This document shows, piece after piece, positions 49,477 to 59,884 of a stretch of 64,000 nt of DNA; the first letter of the stretch is position 1; each line of letters opens with the position of its first letter. This DNA comes from Anaerolineae bacterium (GTDB lineage Bacteria > Chloroflexota > Anaerolineae > Anaerolineales > Villigracilaceae). The stretch spans positions 1 through 64,000 of the forward strand of contig JASJYH010000005.1 of NCBI GenBank assembly GCA_030123675.1. The letters run 5' to 3'. The notes under the pieces were generated by a model. The model was not told the origin of the DNA. It made no database searches and saw only the letters and a list, made by a program, of their open reading frames with translations. The translations under genes and the position numbers were made by a program.

Positions 49477-51872
49477 TGGCAGATATTAAATGCCCAATGT
49501 GCGCCAAAATAAACCCATCAGATTTGGATGAGTGTAAATTTTGTAACGCCCGTTTGAAACCTCTTACTGATGAACTGAGCCGATCGCAGCCTCCTATCCG
49601 ACCTGGCGATCAACCCAAACCGATAGATACCGACGAATTAGAACCGGTCTTACCCCAATGGTTACGCAAAGTTAGGCAACAAAACCGTGATTCTGCCGAT
49701 GAGAATGCTCAAAAAGAATTGGAGAAGGAAGAAAAGGCTGCGCCCAAAGATAATGTTGACTTACTAGCTGGATTGCAATCCCAATCTGATATCAATGAAG
49801 AAGTTCCCGATTGGTTGGCTGAAATGCGTAGCGGAGGCGACCAGAACACACTTGAAGAAATTTCCCCAAAAGAACATGACCAGGCAAGTTCAAATATTAT
49901 TTCAAAAGAAGAACCATTAGAAGCAGGAAAAGGTGAGGCCAGTACGCTTCCTGGTTGGATATCTGATTTGGGAACAAGCGAATTAGATTCTAAAACAGAC
50001 AAAGTTAATCAAAGCGAGACTTTTCCAAGCCCTGCAGAAGAAAAATCTTCAGCAATGGACTTTGAGTTGGGTGCCGAACCGGAAGTTAGTTCTAGCTTTT
50101 TGAAAGATGCTACCGATAGCATTTCTTCAAATTTATCTGGGCTAGAGGATAATTCACTGTCACCTCAAAATCCAGTAAGTGAAGAACCTTCACAATCGAT
50201 TGAGGCAGATAGTGATTTGCCTGACTGGCTTGCAACAATTGAAGAAAAAAATGCTAAAAATTCTGTAATGCAAGAACCAGCCCAGCCTGAACTCACGAAA
50301 GGCGAATCTGAGCAAATTTTAACAAACGGGGAAGATCCTAATACGCTTGCTCAGCAAGCTGCAGGTCAACTTAGCTCTGAAAACAAAGTACCTGATTGGT
50401 TATCTTCAACTGGGGAAGAGGCCGCATCAGCTCAAGAATCACTGGCAAAATCTGAATCAAACGATTTGCAGAAACCGGCAAGTGATTTGCCTGAAGCCTT
50501 TTCGTCAACTGATAAAGAATCAAGAGAACCAGATCCGGGCCAAGACTTACCGACTGATAATTTATCTGGTGGAATCGATGGGGAAACAACAATTGCAGAG
50601 AATGAACCAGTTGATCTTCAAAATAAGGAAGTAGACGCTATCTTCTCCACTGATATGCCTGATTGGATATCAGAAATAGGGACTGAGACTAAAAAGGAGG
50701 ACGGGGCAACTCCAGGTGAAGCTCAAGACCTAGATCCTGTCGATTTGCCCAATTGGGTACAAGCCATGCGCCCATTAGAATCTGTTTTCTCGGAGTCTGA
50801 CAGCGAAAACCTTGGTGACCAAACATTAGAAGAGCAAGGGCCTCTGGCTGGGCTGCGCGGAGTTTTGCCTGCCGTGCGTGGTGCAGGACCTTCGAGCAAA
50901 CCAAAGGCATATTCAATCAAGCTTAAGGCAAGTGAAGATCAGCAAACCAGCGCGGCTCTATTGGAAGAAATGCTTGCTAAAGAAATTAATCCCAAACCAA
51001 TTAATACTCAGCCTGTCATCCTTACGCAACGTATCCAGCGCTGGGGTATTACGTTTCTTCTCGGGGTTACAATATTTGGAACAATTTTCGCGGGTACCCA
51101 AATTATCCCTATGCCTACAAGGGCCCCGTTTGAAACGTCTGCAGCTATGCGCTATATCCAAGAGGATATGCCGGCCGATGCACCCATTCTGATGATATTT
51201 GATTATGATGCAGCTTTAGCGGCTGAAATGGAAGCTGTTGCCGGGCCCATCGTTGATCACATGCTGCTTCTAAAACAGCCTCGGATGGGTCTGGTATCGT
51301 CTAATCCGATTGGTTCAGCTTTGGCCGAGCGGTTTATGGCTTTTCCCCAAGCCAATCACAACTATCAAAGTGGTCAGAATTTTACCAACCTTGGTTATCT
51401 GCCTGGCGGCGCTGCAGGTGTGCTGGCCTTTTCTGAAAACCCGGCTGCCATCAAACCATTTTCCGTTAACGGGGAACCTGCCTGGGAGACGCCTGTTCTG
51501 CAAGATGTAAAGCAATTATCTGATTTTGCTGCCATTATCTTATTGACCAGCGATTTGGAAAGTGCTCGGACATGGATCGAACAGACTGAAAATACACGCG
51601 GCGAATCCAATTTTCTGGTTATTTCCAGTGCCCAATCAGGGCCAATGATTTTGCCTTACGTGCAATCTGGCCAGGTGGATGGCCTAATCACAGGATTGAA
51701 CGGTAGCGCCCCGATTGAGCAAGTCAACAGTGGTCGCCCTGGAACGATTCGTCTTTATTGGGATGCCTATAGCCTCGGTCTCTTGACGGCGGTCATGTTG
51801 ATCACGTTCGGATCATTGTGGAATTTAGTATCTGGGTGGCAAATGCGCCGCAAAAATTCAATCGAGACATAG
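49476..51872 (+). CDS. Zinc-ribbon protein with long acidic linker and TM/C-terminal domain
   Basis: MADIKCPMCAKINPSDLDECKFCNARLKPL; repeated 'xxPDWLxxI/M' motifs in linker. Confidence 0.8.
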   Translation: MADIKCPMCAKINPSDLDECKFCNARLKPLTDELSRSQPPIRPGDQPKPIDTDELEPVLPQWLRKVRQQNRDSADENAQKELEKEEKAAPKDNVDLLAGLQSQSDINEEVPDWLAEMRSGGDQNTLEEISPKEHDQASSNIISKEEPLEAGKGEASTLPGWISDLGTSELDSKTDKVNQSETFPSPAEEKSSAMDFELGAEPEVSSSFLKDATDSISSNLSGLEDNSLSPQNPVSEEPSQSIEADSDLPDWLATIEEKNAKNSVMQEPAQPELTKGESEQILTNGEDPNTLAQQAAGQLSSENKVPDWLSSTGEEAASAQESLAKSESNDLQKPASDLPEAFSSTDKESREPDPGQDLPTDNLSGGIDGETTIAENEPVDLQNKEVDAIFSTDMPDWISEIGTETKKEDGATPGEAQDLDPVDLPNWVQAMRPLESVFSESDSENLGDQTLEEQGPLAGLRGVLPAVRGAGPSSKPKAYSIKLKASEDQQTSAALLEEMLAKEINPKPINTQPVILTQRIQRWGITFLLGVTIFGTIFAGTQIIPMPTRAPFETSAAMRYIQEDMPADAPILMIFDYDAALAAEMEAVAGPIVDHMLLLKQPRMGLVSSNPIGSALAERFMAFPQANHNYQSGQNFTNLGYLPGGAAGVLAFSENPAAIKPFSVNGEPAWETPVLQDVKQLSDFAAIILLTSDLESARTWIEQTENTRGESNFLVISSAQSGPMILPYVQSGQVDGLITGLNGSAPIEQVNSGRPGTIRLYWDAYSLGLLTAVMLITFGSLWNLVSGWQMRRKNSIET

Positions 51873-51873
51873 A

Positions 51874-52578
51874 ATGGCAATCTCATCAGAATTGCTGTCT
51901 GCGATCATTAGTTTTCTAATGACTATCTTTATCTTAAGCTACCTAATAAGGGATAACCCTCTTTTTCGGGCAGCAATATATGTATTTGTAGGTATCTCGG
52001 CAGGATATGTCGCAGCAGTCGCCTGGAGGCAAGTTCTTTTCCCTCTTTTAATTGAACCTATCTGGACGGGTGCTGTTTTTTCAAACCCGGCCCAGGCAAT
52101 ATTACTATTTTTTCCTTTAATAGGCAGCGCTTTCTTGCTTACAAAAGTATCCCCTCGTTTGGGGGGCTTAGGTCACCTTCCGATGGCCTATCTAGTAGGC
52201 ATTGGTGCTGGGGTAACGATTGGTGGCGCTGTTTTGGGCACACTTATTCCTCAGATCAATTCTACCTTCGAGGCTTTTGATTTAGAGTTGGCTGCGGCAA
52301 GTGGTAGAAACCTACTACTAACGACCGTTAATAGTTCAATAATGTTGTTGGGAGTTATTGGTACTTTGGCATATTTTCATTTTGGAGCTCGCCTGCATTC
52401 AGATGGCTCAGTCCGCCGTAATGTGTTTATTAACATCCTGACCTGGGTGGGTCGAATATATATTGCAATCACTTTTGGTGTTCTTTTTGCTGGGGTATAT
52501 TCAGCAGCGCTGACAGCACTGATCGAACGGATAGATTCGATGCGTATATTTTTCAATCAAATTACACTATCGCTATAA
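51874..52578 (+). CDS. Multi-TM hypothetical membrane protein
   Basis: 234 aa, ~7 TM segments. Confidence 0.82.
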   Translation: MAISSELLSAIISFLMTIFILSYLIRDNPLFRAAIYVFVGISAGYVAAVAWRQVLFPLLIEPIWTGAVFSNPAQAILLFFPLIGSAFLLTKVSPRLGGLGHLPMAYLVGIGAGVTIGGAVLGTLIPQINSTFEAFDLELAAASGRNLLLTTVNSSIMLLGVIGTLAYFHFGARLHSDGSVRRNVFINILTWVGRIYIAITFGVLFAGVYSAALTALIERIDSMRIFFNQITLSL

Positions 52579-52582
52579 CCTC

Positions 52583-54337
52583 ATGCCAGTATCATTGCTT
52601 GAAGATAGTTCCCTATTAGGTGTAAATGTCGGTGCGTCAACTACACATGCGGTGCTCTTTGATGTTGTTGATGGGCAATATCGATTTATTGCCCTTGGTC
52701 AGGCGCCATCCACAGTACATGCCCCAATCAACGATATATCTTTGGGCGTACATCAAGCAATATCCGAATTGCAAAAGGTAACTGGAAATATATTTATTGA
52801 TGATAGCAAGCAATTGATTAAACCTGCCCAGCTAGATGGGTCTGGAATTGATGCATTCGTAGCTACTATGTCGGCAGGACCAACACTGCGAGCAGTGGTG
52901 GTCGGTTTGCTGCCGGATGTTTCCATTGAAAGCGCGCACCGCCTGGCGCATACGGCCTATTTACAAGTGGTGGAAACTATTGGGTTGAACGATCACCGCC
53001 GACCATATGAACAAATTGATGCTATTTTGAGTGCACAACCAGATGTTATCATTTTAACTGGGGGAACGGATGGGGGTGCATCTCGTTCTATACTGAAAAT
53101 TATTGAATCGGTTGGTTTGGCTTGTTTTCTGATGCCAAAAATAAAACGCCCGACGATACTATTTGCAGGCAACCAAAGTTTGATTGAATCTGTCAAGGAA
53201 TCATTACAAAACCTGAGTCCTTCATTGCGCTTTAGCCCAAATATTCGCCCGTCACTTGCTACTGAAGACCTGGCGCCTGCAGCTCGCGAACTTGGGCGAA
53301 TATTTTCCGATGTTAGAAAACGGCAAATGTCAGGGGTAGATCAATTAGATGCCTGGACGGGTGAGAGATTATTACCCAGCGCCTATTCCAAAGGGCGAAT
53401 TATTCGCTTTCTCAGCCAAATAAATGGATCCGGTACGGGCATATTAGCGGTAGATTTGGATCAAACAGCGGCTATTATTGCTGCAGGTTTTAATGGGAAG
53501 TTATCGTTGAGTGTTTACCCCCAATTTGGGCTGGGCGAAAATTTGCCGGGACTGTTGAATTACACCAAAATTGAAAATATCATGCATTGGTTGCATCTTG
53601 ATGTTGCTCCAACAGTTGTGCGTGATTATCTGTATCAGCGCTCACTTTATCCAGACACTATTCCAGTGACCAAGGAAGACCATGCTATCGTGCAAGCCAT
53701 TTCTCGAGAAGCGTTATCAGTTGCCCTAAAGCAAGCAATTAGTAAATTTCCCCCGGAAGCAAATGTAACTAATAATGGAATGACACCTTTCTTTGAACCA
53801 ATTCTGGTTGGAGGCGGAATATGTAGCGAATCGCCCACCCCAGGACAAACTCTATTGCTATTATTGGATGCTTTACAGCCCGTGGGAATCACTTCGATCA
53901 TCCTCGATCAAAACAACCTGCTACCATTATTAGGTGCAGCCGCCGAGTCAAACAACCTATTACCAGTGCATGTGTTGGAATCAGGCGCATTTATGAGCCT
54001 GGGAACAATCATATCCGTAATTAGCTCAGCCAGCTACGGAACGCGCGTATTGCGCGCAAATCTCACCTATGAAGATGGCAGCAATTCAGAAGTAGAAGTT
54101 AAATTTGGCGAAATCGAAATACTGCCTCTTGGTATTGGTCAGACAGCCCGACTATCATTACAGACTTTCAGTCGCTCTACCATTGGAAAAGACCTGGGAC
54201 GAAATTCGACACTACAGGTTGTTGGGGGAGTGATAGGTGTCGTCATTGATGCTCGTGGAAGACCGCTTTCCTTACCTGAAGACCCGGCACACCGGCGTGA
54301 AATGTTCAACAGTTGGCTAAGTAAGGTAGAAGGTTAA
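52583..54337 (+). CDS. Glutamate mutase MutL-like ASKHA-fold protein
   Basis: GVNVGASTTHAVLFDVVDGQYRFIALGQAPST; ILTGGTDGGASRSILKIIE; PTILFAGNQS. Confidence 0.82.
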   Translation: MPVSLLEDSSLLGVNVGASTTHAVLFDVVDGQYRFIALGQAPSTVHAPINDISLGVHQAISELQKVTGNIFIDDSKQLIKPAQLDGSGIDAFVATMSAGPTLRAVVVGLLPDVSIESAHRLAHTAYLQVVETIGLNDHRRPYEQIDAILSAQPDVIILTGGTDGGASRSILKIIESVGLACFLMPKIKRPTILFAGNQSLIESVKESLQNLSPSLRFSPNIRPSLATEDLAPAARELGRIFSDVRKRQMSGVDQLDAWTGERLLPSAYSKGRIIRFLSQINGSGTGILAVDLDQTAAIIAAGFNGKLSLSVYPQFGLGENLPGLLNYTKIENIMHWLHLDVAPTVVRDYLYQRSLYPDTIPVTKEDHAIVQAISREALSVALKQAISKFPPEANVTNNGMTPFFEPILVGGGICSESPTPGQTLLLLLDALQPVGITSIILDQNNLLPLLGAAAESNNLLPVHVLESGAFMSLGTIISVISSASYGTRVLRANLTYEDGSNSEVEVKFGEIEILPLGIGQTARLSLQTFSRSTIGKDLGRNSTLQVVGGVIGVVIDARGRPLSLPEDPAHRREMFNSWLSKVEG

Positions 54338-54341
54338 TCTT

Positions 54342-55397
54342 ATGTACGCCCCAGTAAATCATATTTTGCCTCTTACAACCGTTGAGCGTGAACGCTTGCT
54401 ACCCGTTTCTGGAACTGTGACGGTTAAGCTCGATCAAAGGGTAAATCCTACCGATGTGATCGGTGAGGCTAATTGGTCTCGTGAGCATTACCTGATCGAT
54501 ATTACCCGTATACTGCGAATAACTCCCTCGGCTGCCGACCGTTTGATTACCGTAAGTGTAGATGATCGAATTAGCGAAGGGGAGCAGGTCGCTGTTAGCA
54601 AAGGGATCATACCGCGCACGATTCGTTCAGAACGCGAAGGCCGTGTTGTTGCAGTGGGCGACGGACAAATCTTAATGGAAACCGGTGATACATCTGTGAA
54701 ACTTAAAGCGGGAATGCCTGGTATTGTTATCCAGGTTATTCCAAATAAAGGGGCTATCATCCGTACTGTTGGCGCTTTAATTCAAGGATCATGGGGGAAT
54801 GGTCGAATTGATACTGGTATGTTACACAACATGACTGAAAAATCGAGTGATGTGTTGGACGCTTCGCGACTAGACCGCAGCCTGCGAGGCTCCATCATCC
54901 TTGCCGGGCTCCTGAAGGATGCTGATACATTACATACCGCTGAAGACCTGCCTGTTCGTGGTTTGATCTTATCCAGTATATCCCCGAACCTCCTCCCGGT
55001 TGCACAAAAAATGCGGTTTCCTATTGTTGCAATTGATGGAATTGGTCAACTTCCAATGAACACTGTTGCCTATAAACTTCTTACCAGCAATGCCAAGCGA
55101 GAGACTACCATAAACGCTGAAGCATATGATCGTTATACAGGCACACGTCCTGAAGTTATTATTCCTCTGCCAGTTTCAGAGGAAACGCCTTCCCCGAATG
55201 AATTAGGGACATTGCAACCCGGCCAAACTGTGCGGATGCGAGCTGCGCCCCATGCAGGTGCAATTGGGACGCTTGCCAGCCTGCGCTCAGGGTTAACTAC
55301 TTTGCCCAGCGGCTTGCGTGCCTCGGTTGCTGAAGTGAATTTAGAAAATGGGGAACAGATCATTGTTCCTTTGGTAAACTTAGAAATTGTGGGATAA
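54342..55397 (+). CDS. Hypothetical protein, 351 aa, last gene of operon
   Basis: ATG 5 bp after upstream stop; beta-rich; no recognised enzyme motif. Confidence 0.75.
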   Translation: MYAPVNHILPLTTVERERLLPVSGTVTVKLDQRVNPTDVIGEANWSREHYLIDITRILRITPSAADRLITVSVDDRISEGEQVAVSKGIIPRTIRSEREGRVVAVGDGQILMETGDTSVKLKAGMPGIVIQVIPNKGAIIRTVGALIQGSWGNGRIDTGMLHNMTEKSSDVLDASRLDRSLRGSIILAGLLKDADTLHTAEDLPVRGLILSSISPNLLPVAQKMRFPIVAIDGIGQLPMNTVAYKLLTSNAKRETTINAEAYDRYTGTRPEVIIPLPVSEETPSPNELGTLQPGQTVRMRAAPHAGAIGTLASLRSGLTTLPSGLRASVAEVNLENGEQIIVPLVNLEIVG

Positions 55398-55458
55398 TAT
55401 TGTGAATCCAACCAAAACCCAAAAGGTACCATTGGAACGTTAGTGAGGAGAGTGATTT

Positions 55459-56004
55459 ATGTTCAAAGGCGATGAGCTAACCTATGATGATGAAACTCCA
55501 CCGGAGGAATCAAGTAATCGCACATTCCTGATCGTTGCAGGAATCCTGGGTACTATCGTCTTACTTTCACTTGCTTGTCTGGCAGGATATGTATTATTAA
55601 TTTTGCCAGACCAAGGAGCTGAACAGCTAGCCGAACAAAATGCACTCGCCACACAAAACGCACAGGTAAATGAAGCTCTAACTGCCACAGGTGTAGCTTT
55701 TGATCTCTCTCAAACTCCTCAGGCGACAGCGACATCTCCCCCAACAAATACTCCTGTGGTAGCCCAACCTACTGCTACTAGTACATTGGAAATCACGCTC
55801 ACCCCGGACCCTGCGACGGCTACCGTTGCGGCTGGACTTACGCAAGTGGCTGCTTCCACTCTGACGGTCATCCCAACCTCCTCGGCATTACCGAATTCAG
55901 GTCTCGCGGATGAGATCGGATTGCCGGGGCTGGTGATCTCGGCGGTGGTTCTGGTTGGGGTCATTCTATTGGCGCGCCGGATAAGATCCACATCAACCAG
56001 ATAA
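55459..56004 (+). CDS. Hypothetical membrane protein with Thr/Pro-rich segment
   Basis: Two TMs flanking TATSPPTNTPVVAQPTATSTLEITLTPD; RBS gtgaggag. Confidence 0.75.
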   Translation: MFKGDELTYDDETPPEESSNRTFLIVAGILGTIVLLSLACLAGYVLLILPDQGAEQLAEQNALATQNAQVNEALTATGVAFDLSQTPQATATSPPTNTPVVAQPTATSTLEITLTPDPATATVAAGLTQVAASTLTVIPTSSALPNSGLADEIGLPGLVISAVVLVGVILLARRIRSTSTR

Positions 56005-56020
56005 CCCTTATTTATTGATC

Positions 56021-56060
56021 AGACCCTGAAGACGTATTATTTCTTCAGGGTCTTTTTTTT
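56021..56060 (+). terminator. Intrinsic terminator overlapping 3' end of convergent EamA gene
   Basis: agaccctgaaga-cgtattat-ttcttcagggtct-ttttttt. Confidence 0.88.
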
Positions 56061-56927
56061 ATTAATCCGTTTTTGCACGAGCACGGCCCCGGTTATGACT
56101 ACAGAGATGCCTGCCCATTGTGTCCCGGTCAATAGCTCGTCAAGTAATAGCCATCCCAAAATTGCCGTCCCGATGGGCGTCAGATTGAGCATCACGTTCA
56201 TCTCAAAGGCTTGTAATTTTTGCAGTGCGTGATAGTACAGAACATATCCCAGGGCGGTGTTGACCACCGTTAAAACCAGAACCAGGCCCCAGGTCCGGAG
56301 AGAAGCGCTTGGAAAACCTTCGAAAGGAATCGCAATTGCTAAAAGCAGTCCGCCGCCTATCGCCAGAGGTAATGCTGTTAATGTTATTGTGTCGATCTTT
56401 GGATCTAAAGCTGCGATTCGGCTGAGAATTGCGAAGTACCCAAAACCCAGCACCGCCAGTGCATAAATCGCCAGGCCGATTGGATCCCCCGTCCCCAACC
56501 CGTAGGAGAAGAACAAAGCCATACCTGCCAGCACGAATAATATGCCTAACGCTTGCGTTCGATTAGGGATCTCCCGTAACCAGAAGATACCGACAATAAC
56601 AATGAAAATGGTGATACTGCTCATTATAAAAGATACGGTTGTAGACGGTAGAAACCGCAAGGACCAAAACATCGCTCCGTTGCCTATTGTGTAAGCGCTA
56701 ATGCCAAGCAAAGCCATACGGCGCCACTGGGCTCGGGAAAGCGAGAAGCTTTTGCGATTTAGGAAAGGCAGCAAACAAGCAAACCCGAGAAAATATCTCA
56801 GCCCGGCGATTGTAAGCGGGCCAAGTTCAGTGAGAGCCATTTTGACAAATACAAAAGATGAACCCCAGATTATGCTGACCAAAAGTGCTTCCAACAAAGC
56901 CAGAGCATGAGATGGCTGTTTGAACAT
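56037..56927 (-). CDS. EamA/DMT family transporter
   Basis: ALLVSIIWGSSFVFVKMALTELGPLTIAGLRYFLG; ten TM pattern. Confidence 0.94.
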   Translation of the reverse strand: MFKQPSHALALLEALLVSIIWGSSFVFVKMALTELGPLTIAGLRYFLGFACLLPFLNRKSFSLSRAQWRRMALLGISAYTIGNGAMFWSLRFLPSTTVSFIMSSITIFIVIVGIFWLREIPNRTQALGILFVLAGMALFFSYGLGTGDPIGLAIYALAVLGFGYFAILSRIAALDPKIDTITLTALPLAIGGGLLLAIAIPFEGFPSASLRTWGLVLVLTVVNTALGYVLYYHALQKLQAFEMNVMLNLTPIGTAILGWLLLDELLTGTQWAGISVVITGAVLVQKRINKKKTLKK

Positions 56928-58387
56928 TACACAATTGACTCAGCTACCTGCTTACCGTACTCCATTAGAGACTTCACCATTTCTAGACTGCGCCCCTCTG
57001 CGTACACGCGTAGTACCGGCTCTGTCCCAGAAGGCCGAATGAGCAACCATGAATCGTCGGCTAAGATGTACTTGACACCATCGCGAGAGGCTATCTCGGT
57101 TACTTTTTCTTCCCCAATCTTGGTTGGAGGTTTTTTTAAGAGTAAATCAGTCATTTCATCTTTCGCTACAGGATGGTTCAAACGCAGGTCGCTTCGTTCG
57201 TAAAAGGCAGGCCCCACCTCTTTGAGCAAATCATTGACCATCTCATGCAGAGATTTTTTTGCTGCGGTAATCATTTCTATTAAGAGTAAGCCCATCGCAC
57301 ATCCATCACCTTCCGGAATATGGCCTTTGAAGGAGATACCGCCTGATTCCTCCCCGCCAATCAACACATCTTCTTTCATCATGTAATCAGCGATATGATT
57401 GAAACCAACAGGTGTTTCGTACAATTTAAATCCATATCGTTCGGCTAATCGGTCAATCATGCGCGTAGTAGAAACGCTCCGTACAACTGCCCCACTCATC
57501 CCGCGCTCCTCTACCAGATACTTGAGCGATAAAGCCATGATCTTATGCGGATCAACGAAGTTGCCGCGCCCGTCCATTGCGCCGATGCGGTCGCCATCCC
57601 CATCGGTACTGATGCCGAAGTTGCCCATCCCTGAACTGATGGCTGTGGCTAGTGGACCCAAATATTTTGCAATTGGTTCTGGATGGATGCCGCCAAAACC
57701 TGGGTTCATCTCTCCCCGAATTTCAACAACTTCACAACCCGTACCCTTTAAAAATGCTTTGATAACTCCACGCCCAGAGCCATACATGGAATCGACAACC
57801 AGGTGCTCTGGATCGTCGGCAATAATATCCATATTGATCAACGTGCGTAAATGATCAAAATAGGCAGGCAAAGGATTGAATTTCTTAATCAATCCCTTCT
57901 TACGGGCTTTTTCGAAATCCATCAAATTTGGGCCGCGCGCGCGCTGTTCATTGTCGTTAATATAGACTTCCACACGGCGGCATTGTTCTGGTAGGGCTGA
58001 ACCGCCAAAGGCGGCTTTGAGTTTTACCCCGTTGTAACGGGGTGCATTATGTGATGCTGTAATCATCACTGCTGCGATAGCGTTATGATGCTTAACAGCA
58101 TAGGAAATAGCTGGTGTGGGCGCATCTGCTTGTGAAAGTAAGACGGAAAAGCCATTTGCAGATAATACGCGTGCGACTTCACCGGCATACCGATCAGAGA
58201 GGAAACGCGTATCGAACCCGATCACAATCTTATTTGGATCTGGGGCCTGACCGCCGTTGCCTGATTTATCCCAGTGTTCTGACGCAACTGCATCAGCAAT
58301 TGCCTGCACAACCCTACGCAGATTGCTATAAGTGAATGTATCTGAAATTACGGCTCTCCAACCGTCGGTGCCAAAATGAATAGGCAT
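56927..58387 (-). CDS. Phosphoglucomutase/phosphomannomutase family protein
   Basis: FGTDGWRAVISDTFT, MITASHNAPRYNGVK, STDGDGDRIGAMD, RPSGTEPVLRVYAEG. Confidence 0.96.
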   Translation of the reverse strand: MPIHFGTDGWRAVISDTFTYSNLRRVVQAIADAVASEHWDKSGNGGQAPDPNKIVIGFDTRFLSDRYAGEVARVLSANGFSVLLSQADAPTPAISYAVKHHNAIAAVMITASHNAPRYNGVKLKAAFGGSALPEQCRRVEVYINDNEQRARGPNLMDFEKARKKGLIKKFNPLPAYFDHLRTLINMDIIADDPEHLVVDSMYGSGRGVIKAFLKGTGCEVVEIRGEMNPGFGGIHPEPIAKYLGPLATAISSGMGNFGISTDGDGDRIGAMDGRGNFVDPHKIMALSLKYLVEERGMSGAVVRSVSTTRMIDRLAERYGFKLYETPVGFNHIADYMMKEDVLIGGEESGGISFKGHIPEGDGCAMGLLLIEMITAAKKSLHEMVNDLLKEVGPAFYERSDLRLNHPVAKDEMTDLLLKKPPTKIGEEKVTEIASRDGVKYILADDSWLLIRPSGTEPVLRVYAEGRSLEMVKSLMEYGKQVAESIV

Positions 58388-58422
58388 AAAATCTCCCTGC
58401 TATGAAAGGTTTAAAATATTTC

Positions 58423-59733
58423 CTATGGGGTGGGGGTTGAGGTTACTGATGGTTCCCAATTTGGGACAGGGGTAGCCGTTTCCAGTACCGTCTGGATAAT
58501 CCAACCCTCAACCCGAATGTCATTGGGTGTGATGAATACATGTATCCAAAAATTACCCCTATATTCCTGTGTTCCTGGCAATACCTGTACAATTGCCCCG
58601 TTATCGAGGGTAGCCAAGACGATGCCCCCTGGCTCTTTGCGAATATACGCTCCGCCACCCTGGCTTGATTTTATCAGAGCATATATCGGCGTAGGATCAG
58701 GAGCTATGGTACTTGTGCGTGTTTCAGTAACAGGCAATGTTATATCCAACGTCAAAGGCACAGGTGTAACTGTCTCATCATTTGTGTCAGGAGTTGACTC
58801 AGTCACGGTTGGACTCAGCACGTCTGAGGTTGCAGAGGCAGGCGCGGTTGAGGTTGCTGTCTCGCTTGGAAGAGGTTCTTCCGTCTGGCTAGCAGTTGGC
58901 AAGGCTGCTGATACGGGATTCGCTTCCAGGATCTGTGCCTTGGACGGATCAATAAGCACGAAGACGCTAAATATGATAACCAGAAATATGCCTGAGGCAA
59001 ATAAATATCCAAATTTCGAAAGTGGACGGAAACGCAGGACAGCCAAGGTTGCCAGGCCAAAGACGGTCGCCACAGCCAAATGTACAACGAACACCAGCGC
59101 ACCATGTGGCCAAAGATCGCCGACCCCATTCCCAACCCCAAATCCGCTGGCGCTAAGGGGTACAAATAAACCAAATGCGACAATTACACTGGGCAAAAAA
59201 GGTTTGCTTTCAGAACGTATGAAAGAAACTGTGAGCACGATCGCCCCTAGGGCCATAACGATCAAATTAGGCCACCACAAACGGCTGAGCCTGAAGGCGG
59301 CGTCAAAAGTGTGTGGCAAGAAGATCCGCGATGCGAATCCTGCCAGCATACCAGTTGCAAATATCAGTAAGGCGCTGATCAGTAGGCCGATGAATGTTTG
59401 CATGAAAAGCCGGGGTGTGCCAGTAATAATTGATAGCACCAAACCGACCCAGGGAATCATTAATGGAGCGAATAATATCCCGAGAAATAGTACGCCGTAT
59501 GAATCAACGAAGAATCCAACGCCTAAGACTGCTCCACACAGAACAGAATAGATGAATAGCTCATATGATGGGTAAGCGCGCCTCGCGAGGGTTGCAATGA
59601 CACCCGCCCGGCCTTCCGCATTCTTTGGTAAAAAATTGCGGCGAGCCCGCCGACGGCGGGCCCGTGCACTGATACGCGAGTCAGGAGGTGGCTCTAAAGG
59701 TGGGTCCATTTCGTTTGGGATGTTCATTCCCAT
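58423..59733 (-). CDS. Multi-TM protein with C-terminal SH3-like domain
   Basis: 436 aa; TM-rich first half, S/T/P linker, GGAYIRKEPGGIVLATLDNGAIVQVLPGTQEYRGNFWIHV. Confidence 0.8.
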   Translation of the reverse strand: MGMNIPNEMDPPLEPPPDSRISARARRRRARRNFLPKNAEGRAGVIATLARRAYPSYELFIYSVLCGAVLGVGFFVDSYGVLFLGILFAPLMIPWVGLVLSIITGTPRLFMQTFIGLLISALLIFATGMLAGFASRIFLPHTFDAAFRLSRLWWPNLIVMALGAIVLTVSFIRSESKPFLPSVIVAFGLFVPLSASGFGVGNGVGDLWPHGALVFVVHLAVATVFGLATLAVLRFRPLSKFGYLFASGIFLVIIFSVFVLIDPSKAQILEANPVSAALPTASQTEEPLPSETATSTAPASATSDVLSPTVTESTPDTNDETVTPVPLTLDITLPVTETRTSTIAPDPTPIYALIKSSQGGGAYIRKEPGGIVLATLDNGAIVQVLPGTQEYRGNFWIHVFITPNDIRVEGWIIQTVLETATPVPNWEPSVTSTPTP

Positions 59734-59884
59734 GCGCCTAGGGACTTATGTACGATCATCGGGAATATTATAGTCCAAGTGTCCTGAATGGTCTAAGTGG
59801 GATTTATCATTTTTGAGGAATGTGTAATAATAAGAAAACAGCAATGAATAAAAGTCAATTAAAACCCACGAAATATTTGGACTT

